Shown here in pieces: positions 41,670 through 48,996 of a stretch of DNA of 64,000 bases. Origin of the DNA: Tumebacillus_A lipolyticus (GTDB lineage: Bacteria > Bacillota > Bacilli > Tumebacillales > Tumebacillaceae); contig NZ_JBHUIO010000005.1 in assembly GCF_042682745.1 (NCBI RefSeq), positions 124,001 through 188,000 on the forward strand, written 5' to 3'. Numbering within the stretch: position 1 is the stretch's first letter; every line of letters begins with the position of its first letter. Below the pieces are notes generated by a model. It ran no database searches, was not told where the DNA came from, and saw only the letters and a program-made list of their open reading frames with translations. Made by a program: the position numbers and the translations under genes.

Positions 41670-41696
41670 AAAAAAGCCTGCCAGCGGCAGACTTTT
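41670..41696 (-). terminator. Terminator of the YflT-like gene
   Basis: On the minus strand GTCTGCC and GGCAGGC pair around GCT and are followed by six T. Confidence 0.85.
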
Positions 41697-41708
41697 TCGT
41701 CAGAGCGA

Positions 41709-42149
41709 TCAGACCAGTTGCACATATTCGGATTCGGACTTGAGCAGCTGGGCGATATTGTCCATTCGCTCGCTGTCCCGAATGACGGCGAGCGTCTTGC
41801 CGCTTTGAATCTGGCTGGCGCACTGCGCGACTGTCGCCTCTGGGACACCGTACGACTGGAGGCGATCTTTCACCGCCACCTGCGTGCGCTGGTTCGCATA
41901 GCCGGGCAGAACATTCAGCTGTGGGACTTCGATCTCCCCTTCGACAGGCGCGTCGATCACGCTCTGAATGTTCGGCGTGATCGACGGATAGAAACCTTCG
42001 ACCCCGTCGGCGTTCTGATCGCCCTGATTTTGCAGATAGAGGACGCTAAAATCGTTCAGTCCAGCTGCGTGCAGTTTCTGCATGGTGTCGTGCGCAGACT
42101 GATAGCTCGAAAACGACGCGACGATCACCCGTTTGTTGTCAGCTTCCAT
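41709..42149 (-). CDS. YflT-like general stress domain protein
   Basis: A 146-residue protein with the general stress protein 17M/YflT-like pattern: RVIVASFSSYQSAHDTMQKLHAAGLND at the N-terminus and AVKDRLQSYGVPEATVAQCASQIQSGKTLAVI at the C-terminus. It ends with SERMDNIAQLLKSESEYVQLV. The molecular role is unknown. A GTG at 42158 is an alternative start; the ATG at 42149 is 8 nt after GAGGTG. Confidence 0.72.
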   Translation of the reverse strand: MEADNKRVIVASFSSYQSAHDTMQKLHAAGLNDFSVLYLQNQGDQNADGVEGFYPSITPNIQSVIDAPVEGEIEVPQLNVLPGYANQRTQVAVKDRLQSYGVPEATVAQCASQIQSGKTLAVIRDSERMDNIAQLLKSESEYVQLV

Positions 42150-42213
42150 TTGGCTCACCTCTTCCTAGCTTGCGTTCATAGCTAGTGTTTGTGAAGAGGG
42201 AGGTTGTCATGCG

Positions 42214-42729
42214 TCAAGTTGTGGCATCGAGAAAGGCTTGTGTCCATCTCTCGCGCGCCTCCGGGTCGAACGGCCCCTCCTGCGCTTCGAAGAGGGCGAT
42301 CAGCTCAGCGGTCGCCTCGGCGATCTTGTGCAGGATCTCCTGCGGGTATTTCATCGCATGCGCATGTTCGGTCAGCTCTTCCTCATCGACCACTTCGTAT
42401 ACACCATCTTCGTTGGCGATCAGATCGACATCGTAGTCGATAAATCGGTACAGCTTGTGCTCGCTGTCATAATCGATCGGAGACGCGATGTTGCAATAAT
42501 ACCCGGTCCCCGTCTCCTTGCAGAGGATCGCAACATTAAACCACTTCTCAGGATGAACCCAGTAGATGACCGGGAACGGGCTCGACCAGGTGGAGCCGTC
42601 CGCCTCGATCACCGGGGTATCCGGATCGATCCAGAGGATTCCCCGCTCGCCCGGCACCTCATAGAGCTTGACCCACTTGCGGTGCTCCCGTCCATCATGT
42701 TTATAGCTTTGCATCCAAACTTGTTTCAT
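42214..42729 (-). CDS. DUF402 family nucleoside phosphatase (NtdP-like)
   Basis: The 171-residue protein has the DUF402 fold: VKLYEVPGERGILWIDPDTPVIEADGS, WVHPEKWFNVAILCKETGTGYYCNIASP and the metal-binding run RFIDYDVDLIANEDGVYEVVDEEEL. The Asp-rich block matches the active site of NtdP-type nucleoside tri/diphosphatases in Staphylococcus and Bacillus. The length is standard (about 170-180). RBS is within GGAGGGGGAGCC upstream of ATG. Substrate preference not readable. Confidence 0.9.
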   Translation of the reverse strand: MKQVWMQSYKHDGREHRKWVKLYEVPGERGILWIDPDTPVIEADGSTWSSPFPVIYWVHPEKWFNVAILCKETGTGYYCNIASPIDYDSEHKLYRFIDYDVDLIANEDGVYEVVDEEELTEHAHAMKYPQEILHKIAEATAELIALFEAQEGPFDPEARERWTQAFLDATT

Positions 42730-42841
42730 CAGGCTCCCCCTCCAACATTTGTAGGTCGATTCCGGTGCGCATCCGTGTTAGACTTAGTCCTTGTTGACAT
42801 AACATGAACGAAAAAACTTTGGTGAAGGAAGGTGAATCTCG

Positions 42842-43663
42842 ATGTTGTTCATGTTGATGATTGTGGCTGTACTCGCCGCACTGGCTTTATTTGTCTCCTA
42901 CGCATACTGGAACACGTTTCGCCCGGTCGTCCGTGAAGTCGAGATGACCCTGCAGAAAGACGGGGGCTTTTCCGAACTGCGCATCGTGCAGCTTTCCGAT
43001 CTGCACATGGAGCGCCAGTCGATCACGCCCTCCCGTCTGACAAGCTTCATCGAGGACGCCCGACCGGACCTGATCGTGATGACAGGCGACTACCTGGATA
43101 ACTATAAGAATCTGAACAAATTTATGGAATATCTCGACGCGATCGTCGCAACCAAGCCGGCGCATGGCGTTTGGCTGGTCTGGGGCAATCACGACCACTA
43201 TCTTGGCGACCGCATCGAGGAGCTTGGCGAGCTGATTCGCGCCAAAGGCGTTCGCGTGCTGGAAAACGAGTGGGACTCGATTCGCTTTGGCGAAAAGAGC
43301 TTGAACATCATCGGCATCGACGATTTCTGCCTCGGCAAATCTGACATCCCTCGCTCCTTTCGCGGTGTCGGGGACGGCGTCAACCTCGTGCTGTCCCACG
43401 ACCCGAACATCGTGCTCGACATGAACGATCATTCGTTCGACCTTTTGCTCTCCGGCCACCTGCACGGCGGTCAGTTCAAAATCCCCGGCGCGTTCAAGCT
43501 GTTTCCGATGGGTGAACTGCCCAAGTCGAACGTGATCTCCGGCCTGCATCAGGTGAACGGTAAGAACATCTACATCTCGGATGGCATGGGCCAAGCTGGG
43601 TTTAACGCCCGCCTCGGCACCCGCCCCGAGATCACCGTGCACACGCTGCGCACCACTGCGTAG
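42842..43663 (+). CDS. Membrane-anchored metallophosphoesterase (YkuE/YaeI-like)
   Basis: This 273-residue protein has an N-terminal transmembrane helix (MLFMLMIVAVLAALALFVSYAYW) and a calcineurin-like domain outside. Metal ligands: IVQLSDLHMER, VMTGDYLDN, VWGNHDHYLGD, LSHDPN and LSGHLHGGQF. It matches the YkuE/YaeI group, which hydrolyse phosphodiesters such as UDP-diacylglucosamine or other membrane substrates. Its stop codon lies inside a terminator hairpin. Confidence 0.9.
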   Translation: MLFMLMIVAVLAALALFVSYAYWNTFRPVVREVEMTLQKDGGFSELRIVQLSDLHMERQSITPSRLTSFIEDARPDLIVMTGDYLDNYKNLNKFMEYLDAIVATKPAHGVWLVWGNHDHYLGDRIEELGELIRAKGVRVLENEWDSIRFGEKSLNIIGIDDFCLGKSDIPRSFRGVGDGVNLVLSHDPNIVLDMNDHSFDLLLSGHLHGGQFKIPGAFKLFPMGELPKSNVISGLHQVNGKNIYISDGMGQAGFNARLGTRPEITVHTLRTTA

Positions 43664-43674
43664 CGTGTTTTTTT
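43641..43674 (+). terminator. Terminator overlapping the metallophosphoesterase stop codon
   Basis: ACACGCT and AGCGTGT pair around a loop that itself ends in the stop codon and continue into seven T. Confidence 0.75.
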
Positions 43675-43686
43675 ATGCCCAAAACG

Positions 43687-45117
43687 CTAAAAGGCAAGCG
43701 AGATATATTTGGTTTCAAGAAAGGCGTCAAGGCCGTATTTTCCGCCTTCGCGAGCCAGACCGCTCTCCTTAAAACCGCCAAACGGCGCTTGGATCGCCAG
43801 CGACGGAGCAGGATCGTTCACCCCGATGATCCCGTAGTCCAGCCCTTCTTGCATTCTGGTGATCCGCCCGATCTCGCGGGTGTAGAAGTAGGCGGCCAAT
43901 CCATACGGCGTATCGTTGGCGCGCGCGAGCACTTCCCCTTCCGACTCAAAGGTGAAGATCGGGGCGACAGGGCCGAACGTCTCCTCGGTGGCGATCTGCA
44001 TCGACTCGGTCACACCGCCTAAGACGGTCGGTTGGAAAAAGTAGCCTGGGCTGTCCACGCGACTTCCCCCAGAGAGCACCGTCGCTCCTTTGCTCAGCGC
44101 ATCTTCGACATGGCGCTCCACCTTTTCCAGCGCGCGCTCGTCGATCAGCGGGCCGATCTGCACGCCCTCCAGCCTGCCATCGCCAACCTGCAGTTTGCCC
44201 ACCGCGCCGGCAAGCTTTTCAGCGAAGCGCTCGGCGATGCTCGACTGGACATAGACGCGGTTGGTGCAGATGCAGGTCTGGCCAGCATTGCGATATTTGG
44301 AAAGGATCACCCCGGTGACCGCTTGATCGAGATCAGCATCTTCAAAGACGATAAACGGAGCGTGTCCGCCCAGTTCGAGCGAAATCCGCTTGACCGAATC
44401 GGCCGCCTTCCGATAGAGCAGCTTGCCCACTTCGGTCGAACCGGTAAAGGTGATCTTGCGCACGCGCGCGTCTGTGGTCAGCACATCTCCGACAGCGGCC
44501 GGGTCGCTCGTCGTCAGCAGATTGAGGACGCCGGGCGGGAATCCAGCCTGCTCCGCCAGCTCGATCAGGCGAATGGCGGTGAGCGGTGTTTGCTCGGCAG
44601 GCTTCAAGATGACCGTACATCCGGCTGCGAGCGCAGGGGCAACCTTTCTCGTCACCATCGCCGCCGGGAAGTTCCACGGCGTGATCGCCGCGACCACGCC
44701 GACCGGCTGGCGCAGGACGGTGATTCGCTTGTTGCGCTCATTGGCCGGCAGCGTCTCACCGTTGATGCGCTTCGCCTCTTCCGCGTACCAGAGCACAAAG
44801 TTGGCAGCAAACACCACCTCCCCTTTCGCTTCCGGCAGCGGTTTGCCCATCTCCGAGGTGAGCAGGCTTGCGATCTCATCGCAATGGTCGAGGATCAGGC
44901 GGTGCCATTTGTACAGCAGGGCTGAGCGCTGCGGAGCTGGCGTTTTCGACCATTCTGCAAACGCGCTGTGCGCCGCCTCGATCGCTCGAATCGCATGCGT
45001 AGGATCGGCGTCTGCAACCGATCCGACCACGCGATGGTTGGCCGGATCGGAGACGGAAAAATGACGATCGGTCGGAACCCAGCTTCCACCTAGATACAGA
45101 TTGCTTTTTCGTGTCAT
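43687..45117 (-). CDS. NAD(P)-dependent succinate-semialdehyde dehydrogenase-like
   Basis: The 476-residue aldehyde dehydrogenase has the catalytic Cys in YRNAGQTCICTNRVYV, Glu in ISLELGGHAPFIVFED, cofactor motif FTGSTEVGKLLYRKAAD, and the Asn in ITPWNFPAAMVTRKVAPALA. The AGQTCICTNR and PFGGFKESGLAREGG tail resemble GabD-type enzymes of GABA breakdown. Other semialdehydes are possible. ATG at 45117 has GGAGG upstream; a GTG at 45126 is too near that RBS. The upstream hypothetical gene is 19 bp away. Confidence 0.88.
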   Translation of the reverse strand: MTRKSNLYLGGSWVPTDRHFSVSDPANHRVVGSVADADPTHAIRAIEAAHSAFAEWSKTPAPQRSALLYKWHRLILDHCDEIASLLTSEMGKPLPEAKGEVVFAANFVLWYAEEAKRINGETLPANERNKRITVLRQPVGVVAAITPWNFPAAMVTRKVAPALAAGCTVILKPAEQTPLTAIRLIELAEQAGFPPGVLNLLTTSDPAAVGDVLTTDARVRKITFTGSTEVGKLLYRKAADSVKRISLELGGHAPFIVFEDADLDQAVTGVILSKYRNAGQTCICTNRVYVQSSIAERFAEKLAGAVGKLQVGDGRLEGVQIGPLIDERALEKVERHVEDALSKGATVLSGGSRVDSPGYFFQPTVLGGVTESMQIATEETFGPVAPIFTFESEGEVLARANDTPYGLAAYFYTREIGRITRMQEGLDYGIIGVNDPAPSLAIQAPFGGFKESGLAREGGKYGLDAFLETKYISLAF

Positions 45118-45136
45118 CGTTCGCACGCCTCCTTCT

Positions 45137-45568
45137 TTATCGATGTTGCAACAGCAAGACGCGATCGCCCCGCTGCCACCATTCGGTCAGCCGATCCAAC
45201 CGCGCTCGCTGCTCCTCGCTCGCGGTGAGCGGAGCGAGCATCTCCTGCCGCTCGGCGAGAACCGACAGACAGTCTTCCGCAGACATCAAGAAGTCCAAAA
45301 AGTGTTCCGCGCAGTGGGAAAGCTGCAGCTCCACCCCATCGATCACCAGCTCTTTTCCCCGCTCGTAATCGAAAATCCCGCCAGCAACACAAAACTCGCT
45401 CTCCTCCTCGGAGAGCAAGGCGCTTTCTTTTAAAGATGGCAAGAGGCGCGGATGCAAGCTCTGCATCGCTTTCTTCCACGCTTCCCCTTCCGCTCCCTCA
45501 AGGGCCAGATGCTCTTCGCTCAAGATGAGCGGTTGCTCTTGCAAGATCGGTACGACCGTATAGCCCAT
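45137..45568 (-). CDS. Hypothetical acidic protein, 143 residues
   Basis: I do not recognise this one. The N-terminus is MGYTVVPILQEQPLILSEEH; the middle carries CVAGGIFDYERGKELVIDGVELQLSHC with two Cys, and the C-terminus is charged. No signal peptide or membrane segment. RBS AAAGAGGAGATGAAAAG lies before the ATG. It begins downstream of a terminator and runs into the dehydrogenase, so the two form a small operon. Confidence 0.65.
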   Translation of the reverse strand: MGYTVVPILQEQPLILSEEHLALEGAEGEAWKKAMQSLHPRLLPSLKESALLSEEESEFCVAGGIFDYERGKELVIDGVELQLSHCAEHFLDFLMSAEDCLSVLAERQEMLAPLTASEEQRARLDRLTEWWQRGDRVLLLQHR

Positions 45569-45588
45569 CTTTTCATCTCCTCTTTGTA

Positions 45589-45624
45589 AAAAAGCGCAGC
45601 CGCTAAATGGCTACGCTTTTTTTG
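45589..45624 (-). terminator. Terminator overlapping the yidC stop codon
   Basis: On the minus strand AGCGTAGCC and GGCTGCGCT pair (one G-U) around ATTTAGC and run into six T. Confidence 0.82.
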
Positions 45625-46348
45625 TTTCGTCTTCGTGGGGGTCGACTCCTCCCTGCGCACCAGACATGACAAGATCTGGATTCAGGCGAAAGCGTCTGAC
45701 CGCAAATCGACTGCGCAAAAAGGTGCGCTCGATCATGCCCCAAGCGGCTGTGGTGCTCATGTACAGCGAGATCGCCACCGGCGCTTTCCAGAGCACGAGC
45801 AACATCAGCGGCATCATCATCAACATCGGAGTCAACTTCTTCAGCCAGGCGACCTGCTCGATCGCGTCAGGCTGGATGATCGGCACCAGCACCCCGCCCG
45901 CTGTGAACAGCGCGGCGAACAGCGGAAGCGCATGCGTCGCATCGCTCTGTCCGAGCGCAGTTGCCCACGGGATCAACGAAGAGGTGATGTCGCTGCCAAA
46001 ATGGTAGAACAGCGCGTACACCGCCGCAAAGATCGGCATCTGCAAGATCGAAGTTCCGATCATCCCAAACGGGTTGAATTTATGTTCCAAGGCCAACTGC
46101 GTCGTCCGCTCTTTCAGTTGGTCCGGCTTGTCACGAAAACGAGCGCGAAGGTCTTTCATCGCGTTCATAAACCGTCTGTTCTTCCAAGCGAAACGCGCTT
46201 GGCGTATCGAAATCGGGAACAGGACGAGACGAACCAACAACGTAAACAGGATGACAGCCAGTCCCCAGTCGTGGACAAACCCTTCAATCGCATTTAATAC
46301 TGGGTGCAACAGTCCTGCTAAAAATTGCACCACACCCCAGTTGCTCAT
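45611..46348 (-). CDS. YidC/Oxa1-type membrane insertase (short form)
   Basis: The 245-residue protein has five hydrophobic segments in the YidC layout: LAVILFTLLVRLVLFPISIRQ, then the cytoplasmic hairpin (MKDLRARFRDKPDQLKERTTQL), GTSILQMPIFAAVYALFYHFG and later helices. The conserved Arg of the hydrophilic groove is in VRLVLFPI. It lacks the lipobox of SpoIIIJ/YqjG, so it is a shorter second copy. The frame opens at 46366; the ATG at 46348 starts MSNWGVV behind GAGTGAGG. It inserts small membrane proteins such as ATP synthase subunits. Confidence 0.85.
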   Translation of the reverse strand: MSNWGVVQFLAGLLHPVLNAIEGFVHDWGLAVILFTLLVRLVLFPISIRQARFAWKNRRFMNAMKDLRARFRDKPDQLKERTTQLALEHKFNPFGMIGTSILQMPIFAAVYALFYHFGSDITSSLIPWATALGQSDATHALPLFAALFTAGGVLVPIIQPDAIEQVAWLKKLTPMLMMMPLMLLVLWKAPVAISLYMSTTAAWGMIERTFLRSRFAVRRFRLNPDLVMSGAQGGVDPHEDETKKA

Positions 46349-46389
46349 CGAATCCTCACTCCCCACTCTTTCATATCAGTTGTGTTTCC

Positions 46390-46908
46390 CTACTCGCTCG
46401 CTGCAAAGATGGTGACGTGCTCCGCTTTTATCGGTGCGCCCACCCGAATGATCGTCTCGCCGTTTTGCCACTCGATCAGCATCCCCCGTCCATCGTCAGA
46501 CAGGTGCATCCACCAGTAGACCAGGTCGGATGTGTGAAACGCACTCTTGCCGATCACATCGACTTTCGACTCGCCGCGCACCTTCTCATAGTAGTGCACA
46601 CCATCGTACACCATCTCGTAGTTGACCGCCTCCGGATTTTCCAGACGGGCCTGGATGTTCTCGTACAAGAAGGCGCGAATGGTCTCTTTGCTCTCGACCA
46701 ACAGAAAGCGCCTGTTCCCCGCATCGTTGAGCAGATAGCCATACCGCTGCTGAGTTCCACCAAGATAGAGGGTCACGCCTTCGACCTGATAGTCGATCAG
46801 CTCGTAGGACACGATGTCGCCAACCTTTAGATTGACCAAGGTTCGCGGTTTCAATGCTGGTTCTTGGTCTTTGCCGAACGCCGATCTGATTCGTTTGAAA
46901 AAACCCAT
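46390..46908 (-). CDS. DUF4178-family protein
   Basis: The 172-residue protein has a beta-rich DUF4178 pattern: KPRTLVNLKVGDIVSYELIDYQVEGVT, LLVESKETIRAFLYEN, and a conserved C-terminal ADRGMLIEWQNGE-like segment (GRGMLIEWQNGE). Family function is not known; it is often found in membrane stress loci. It faces away from fabI with 190 bp between starts, which contains the palindrome and fabI promoter region. Confidence 0.8.
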   Translation of the reverse strand: MGFFKRIRSAFGKDQEPALKPRTLVNLKVGDIVSYELIDYQVEGVTLYLGGTQQRYGYLLNDAGNRRFLLVESKETIRAFLYENIQARLENPEAVNYEMVYDGVHYYEKVRGESKVDVIGKSAFHTSDLVYWWMHLSDDGRGMLIEWQNGETIIRVGAPIKAEHVTIFAASE

Positions 46909-47052
46909 ACACCGATTCTCCTTCTATTCGAAGTCACCAAGTCCGCATCATATATACGATTGAATCGCCCGATGGTTTCACCTTTCACCGAATCTCTTGC
47001 AAAAAATGATTGTGTGCGGGCACACTTGTTCTTTGCAACAAAATCAGTCAAT

Positions 47053-47069
47053 ATAGTACTAGGTACTAT
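47053..47069 (+). promoter_or_regulatory. Putative FapR operator upstream of fabI
   Basis: ATAGTAC-TAG-GTACTAT is a perfect 7-3-7 inverted repeat, close to FapR sites with TTAGTAC/GTACTAA half-sites in Bacillus. A TATAGT -10-like element overlaps its left half. It lies 31 bp before the fabI start, as expected for malonyl-CoA-responsive repression. FapR itself is not in the window. Confidence 0.75.
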
Positions 47070-47100
47070 GAGTGCATTTTACTCACAAAGGAGATTGGAC

Positions 47101-47871
47101 ATGAACCAACTGTTAGCTGGTAAAAAGTTCTTGATTATGGGCGTTGCGAACGACCGCTCGATCGCTTGGGCGATCGCGAAAGCACTGCACGAAGCGGGCG
47201 CAACCCTCGCCTTTAGCTACCAAGGGGAGCGTTTGGAATCCCGTGTACAAAAGCTCGTGGAATCGACGATGCCCGGTTCGCCGATGGTTTCTGTCGATGT
47301 GACGCGTGACGAAGAGATCGCCTCCGCATTTAAACAGCTCAAGAAAGCATGGAGCACGATGGATGGGGTTGTGCACTCCTTGGCGTTTGCGAAAGCGGAA
47401 GACTTGGAAGGCAACTTTGTCGACACTTCGCGCGAAGGCTTCTTGCTGGCGCACGACATCTCGGCATTCTCGCTGGTCACCATCGCTCGCGAAGCGAAAG
47501 AGATGATGACCGAAGGCGGCTCGATCATCACGATGACCTACATCGGCGGCGAGCGCATCGTCTCCAACTACAACGTGATGGGCGTCGCCAAAGCAGCTCT
47601 GGAGCACAGCGTGCGCTATCTGGCGAACGACCTCGGTCCGCAGGGCATCCGCGTCAACGCGATCTCCGCAGGCCCGATCAACACTTTGGCAGCGCGCGGC
47701 GTGAAAAACTTCACCTCGATCTTGCCGCAAGTGGCGGAAAAATCCCCGCTGCGCCGCAACATCACCCAGGATGAAGTGGCCAAGACCGCACTTTTCCTCG
47801 CTTCCGATCTGGCGAGCGGCATCACCGGCGAGACGATCCACGTCGATGCTGGCTACCACATCATGGGCTGA
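47101..47871 (+). CDS. fabI: Enoyl-[acyl-carrier-protein] reductase FabI (NADH)
   Basis: This 256-residue SDR-type enoyl-ACP reductase has the FabI signature MGVANDRSIAWAIAKAL, SLAFAKAEDLEGNFVDTSREGF, the catalytic Tyr-x6-Lys as TYIGGERIVSNYNVMGVAKAALE, and the tail FLASDLASGITGETIHVDAG. It should be NADH-dependent and a triclosan target. The frame begins far upstream, but the ATG at 47101 has AAAGGAG and matches the family start. It is the second enoyl reductase in the window. Likely FapR-controlled. A strong terminator follows. Confidence 0.96.
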   Translation: MNQLLAGKKFLIMGVANDRSIAWAIAKALHEAGATLAFSYQGERLESRVQKLVESTMPGSPMVSVDVTRDEEIASAFKQLKKAWSTMDGVVHSLAFAKAEDLEGNFVDTSREGFLLAHDISAFSLVTIAREAKEMMTEGGSIITMTYIGGERIVSNYNVMGVAKAALEHSVRYLANDLGPQGIRVNAISAGPINTLAARGVKNFTSILPQVAEKSPLRRNITQDEVAKTALFLASDLASGITGETIHVDAGYHIMG

Positions 47872-47886
47872 TCCTGACACTTTTAC

Positions 47887-47923
47887 AAGCGGTAGGCAGA
47901 AGATCTCTGCCTGCCGCTTTTTC
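47887..47923 (+). terminator. Terminator after fabI
   Basis: AAGCGGTAGGCAGA and TCTGCCTGCCGCTT pair with one mismatch around AGATC and run into TTTTTC. Confidence 0.88.
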
Positions 47924-48002
47924 ATTTTCATCTGCGTCGCTCGACACTGTGGATAACGTCGGTCGCCTGCGTTCATCCTACAAGCACAGGAGGTGACGCC
48001 AG

Positions 48003-48227
48003 ATGTACGTCGGACGAGAGCTGAACAGGTTGGAGAGCATTCCGCTCCCAGAGTGGTCGGTCGACGAGCTGTCCTACTATCGCGATACCCTGCAGCGGTT
48101 GCAGAGCGTTTTAAATGCCGATGGAAAGCGCATTTTGCAAAATGTGAGCGCGGAGATCAGCGCTCGCGGCGGACTGCCCGCACAGGGTGGAGATTACGAC
48201 CACCCTTCGACCATTCATTATGATTGA
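48003..48227 (+). CDS. Small hypothetical protein, 74 residues
   Basis: I do not recognise it. The 74-residue protein has helical character (SVDELSYYRDTLQRLQSVLN, GKRILQNVSAEISARGG) and no export signal. RBS AGGAGGTGACG is strong and close to consensus. It ends before a terminator, so it is separate from the peptide locus that follows 165 bp later. Confidence 0.65.
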   Translation: MYVGRELNRLESIPLPEWSVDELSYYRDTLQRLQSVLNADGKRILQNVSAEISARGGLPAQGGDYDHPSTIHYD

Positions 48228-48260
48228 ACAACTTCGATCGTTCAGATCAGACTCACACCG

Positions 48261-48295
48261 AAAACTGTCGCCCACAGGAAGCGACAGTTTTTTTA
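48261..48295 (+). terminator. Terminator after the 74-codon gene
   Basis: AAAACTGTCGC and GCGACAGTTTT pair around CCACAGGAA-type loop and run into seven T. It isolates the peptide locus from upstream transcription. Confidence 0.9.
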
Positions 48296-48312
48296 TTTAA
48301 CCTCAGTTTACA

Positions 48313-48340
48313 GGTAGGAATTTCGATCCCGCATGTAGTA
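48313..48340 (+). repeat. 28-bp direct repeat, copy A: likely promoter of peptide gene 1
   Basis: This 28-base element is 23/28 identical to copy B at 48569-48596; both begin GGTAGGA and end GCATGTAGTA. GGTAGG and TAGTAT (48336-48341) stand exactly 17 nt apart, as -35 and -10 of a promoter with a non-consensus -35. It lies 51 bp before the first mini-gene start. Confidence 0.7.
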
Positions 48341-48391
48341 TTTACTATTTGTATCCCAATTCATTAAATAACATATGAGAGGTGACCTAAC

Positions 48392-48439
48392 ATGAAACGC
48401 AACCTGTCCATCGGTGACATCAACATCTGGATCTGCTAG
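48392..48439 (+). CDS. Mini-gene 1: 15-residue C-terminal-Cys peptide
   Basis: The ORF encodes MKRNLSIGDINIWIC then TAG, with GAGAGGTGACC upstream of the ATG. It ends Trp-Ile-Cys, fitting the EpiD-type decarboxylase substrate rule (bulky hydrophobic, then small or branched, then Cys at the C-terminus). It is the longest of five such mini-genes and has its own promoter-like repeat. No separate leader region is seen; the start is the whole peptide. Coding status is supported by the RBS and by the shared ending; mass data would be needed for proof. Confidence 0.8.
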   Translation: MKRNLSIGDINIWIC

Positions 48440-48456
48440 TTTAACTGCTCCTGCTC

Positions 48457-48497
48457 GCTGTGAGAAGCCTGCCGTTCGCGATCAGGCTCCTCACAGC
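48457..48497 (+). terminator. Hairpin between mini-gene 1 and mini-gene 2
   Basis: GCTGTGAG-AAGCCTG pairs with CAGGCT-CCTCACAGC around a GC-rich loop; no T-tract follows. It may end transcription of mini-gene 1 or protect its transcript. Confidence 0.5.
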
Positions 48498-48568
48498 CTC
48501 TAAGTTAATCTATTTTAACTCTAATTTCCGCAAAAGATTTGCTATTTTTCAAATTTTTTTGATTTTTA

Positions 48569-48596
48569 GGTAGGATTTCCGCTCTTGCATGTAGTA
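48569..48596 (+). repeat. 28-bp direct repeat, copy B: likely promoter of mini-genes 2-5
   Basis: Same 28-base element as copy A, with GGTAGG and TAGTAA (48592-48597) again 17 nt apart. It is 73 bp before mini-gene 2, in an AT-rich stretch. Conservation of both ends and of spacing suggests a common sigma factor or regulator. Confidence 0.7.
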
Positions 48597-48669
48597 ATAT
48601 TACATTCAAGTGAGTTGAATAAATTGTAGAACCTTAATCTTTTTGTACATCTATAAGGAGGTGACACAC

Positions 48670-48696
48670 ATGAAAGATCCGATCTTCATCTGCTAG
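48670..48696 (+). CDS. Mini-gene 2: 8-residue C-terminal-Cys peptide
   Basis: It encodes MKDPIFIC then TAG, directly after AAGGAGGTGACACAC, a near-perfect RBS. It ends Phe-Ile-Cys. First of four mini-genes in a regular tandem array (starts 70-75 bp apart). Confidence 0.85.
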   Translation: MKDPIFIC

Positions 48697-48739
48697 TCCA
48701 ACTACCAGCCAACTATTATCAGCAACGGAGGTGACACGC

Positions 48740-48772
48740 ATGAAAGACAACGGCTCGATCTACCTCTGCTAG
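48740..48772 (+). CDS. Mini-gene 3: 10-residue C-terminal-Cys peptide
   Basis: It encodes MKDNGSIYLC then TAG, after CGGAGGTGACACGC. It ends Tyr-Leu-Cys and differs from mini-gene 4 only in the last two residues before Cys, indicating duplication and diversification. Confidence 0.85.
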   Translation: MKDNGSIYLC

Positions 48773-48813
48773 TTCCTTTTTACCCTGTAGTTTTCAGCGC
48801 GGAGGTGACAAGC

Positions 48814-48846
48814 ATGAAAGACAACGGCTCGATCTTCGTTTGCTAA
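48814..48846 (+). CDS. Mini-gene 4: 10-residue C-terminal-Cys peptide
   Basis: It encodes MKDNGSIFVC then TAA, after CGGAGGTGACAAGC. It ends Phe-Val-Cys. The first seven residues are identical to mini-gene 3. Confidence 0.85.
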   Translation: MKDNGSIFVC

Positions 48847-48888
48847 TTGATCATATTTCCATCTGACAGTCGAACGGAGGTGTCAAGC

Positions 48889-48915
48889 ATGCAAGATCAA
48901 GTTTGGGTTTGCTAG
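48889..48915 (+). CDS. Mini-gene 5: 8-residue C-terminal-Cys peptide
   Basis: It encodes MQDQVWVC then TAG, after CGGAGGTGTCAAGC. It ends Trp-Val-Cys. It is the last peptide gene before the hairpin and the decarboxylase. Confidence 0.85.
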   Translation: MQDQVWVC

Positions 48916-48940
48916 TTCCTGATCTATACGCACGCATCTC

Positions 48941-48972
48941 GAAAAGCCTGGATGCTACCATCCAGGCTTTTC
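48941..48972 (+). terminator. Attenuator-like hairpin between peptide genes and decarboxylase
   Basis: GAAAAGCCTGGATG and CATCCAGGCTTTTC pair perfectly over 14 bp around CTAC. The T-tract is short (TTTTC), so partial read-through into the enzyme is likely, giving more peptide than enzyme. Confidence 0.7.
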
Positions 48973-48996
48973 AGCCATTTATGGAGGGGAAGATCT

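Noticed and set aside
48392..48915. Mini-ORFs as Cys-codon leader peptides for attenuation
   Set aside because: Considered because each has one Cys codon and a hairpin follows the set. Five copies with conserved hydrophobic residues before Cys, single Cys codons and very strong RBS fit enzyme substrates better than ribosome-stalling leaders.
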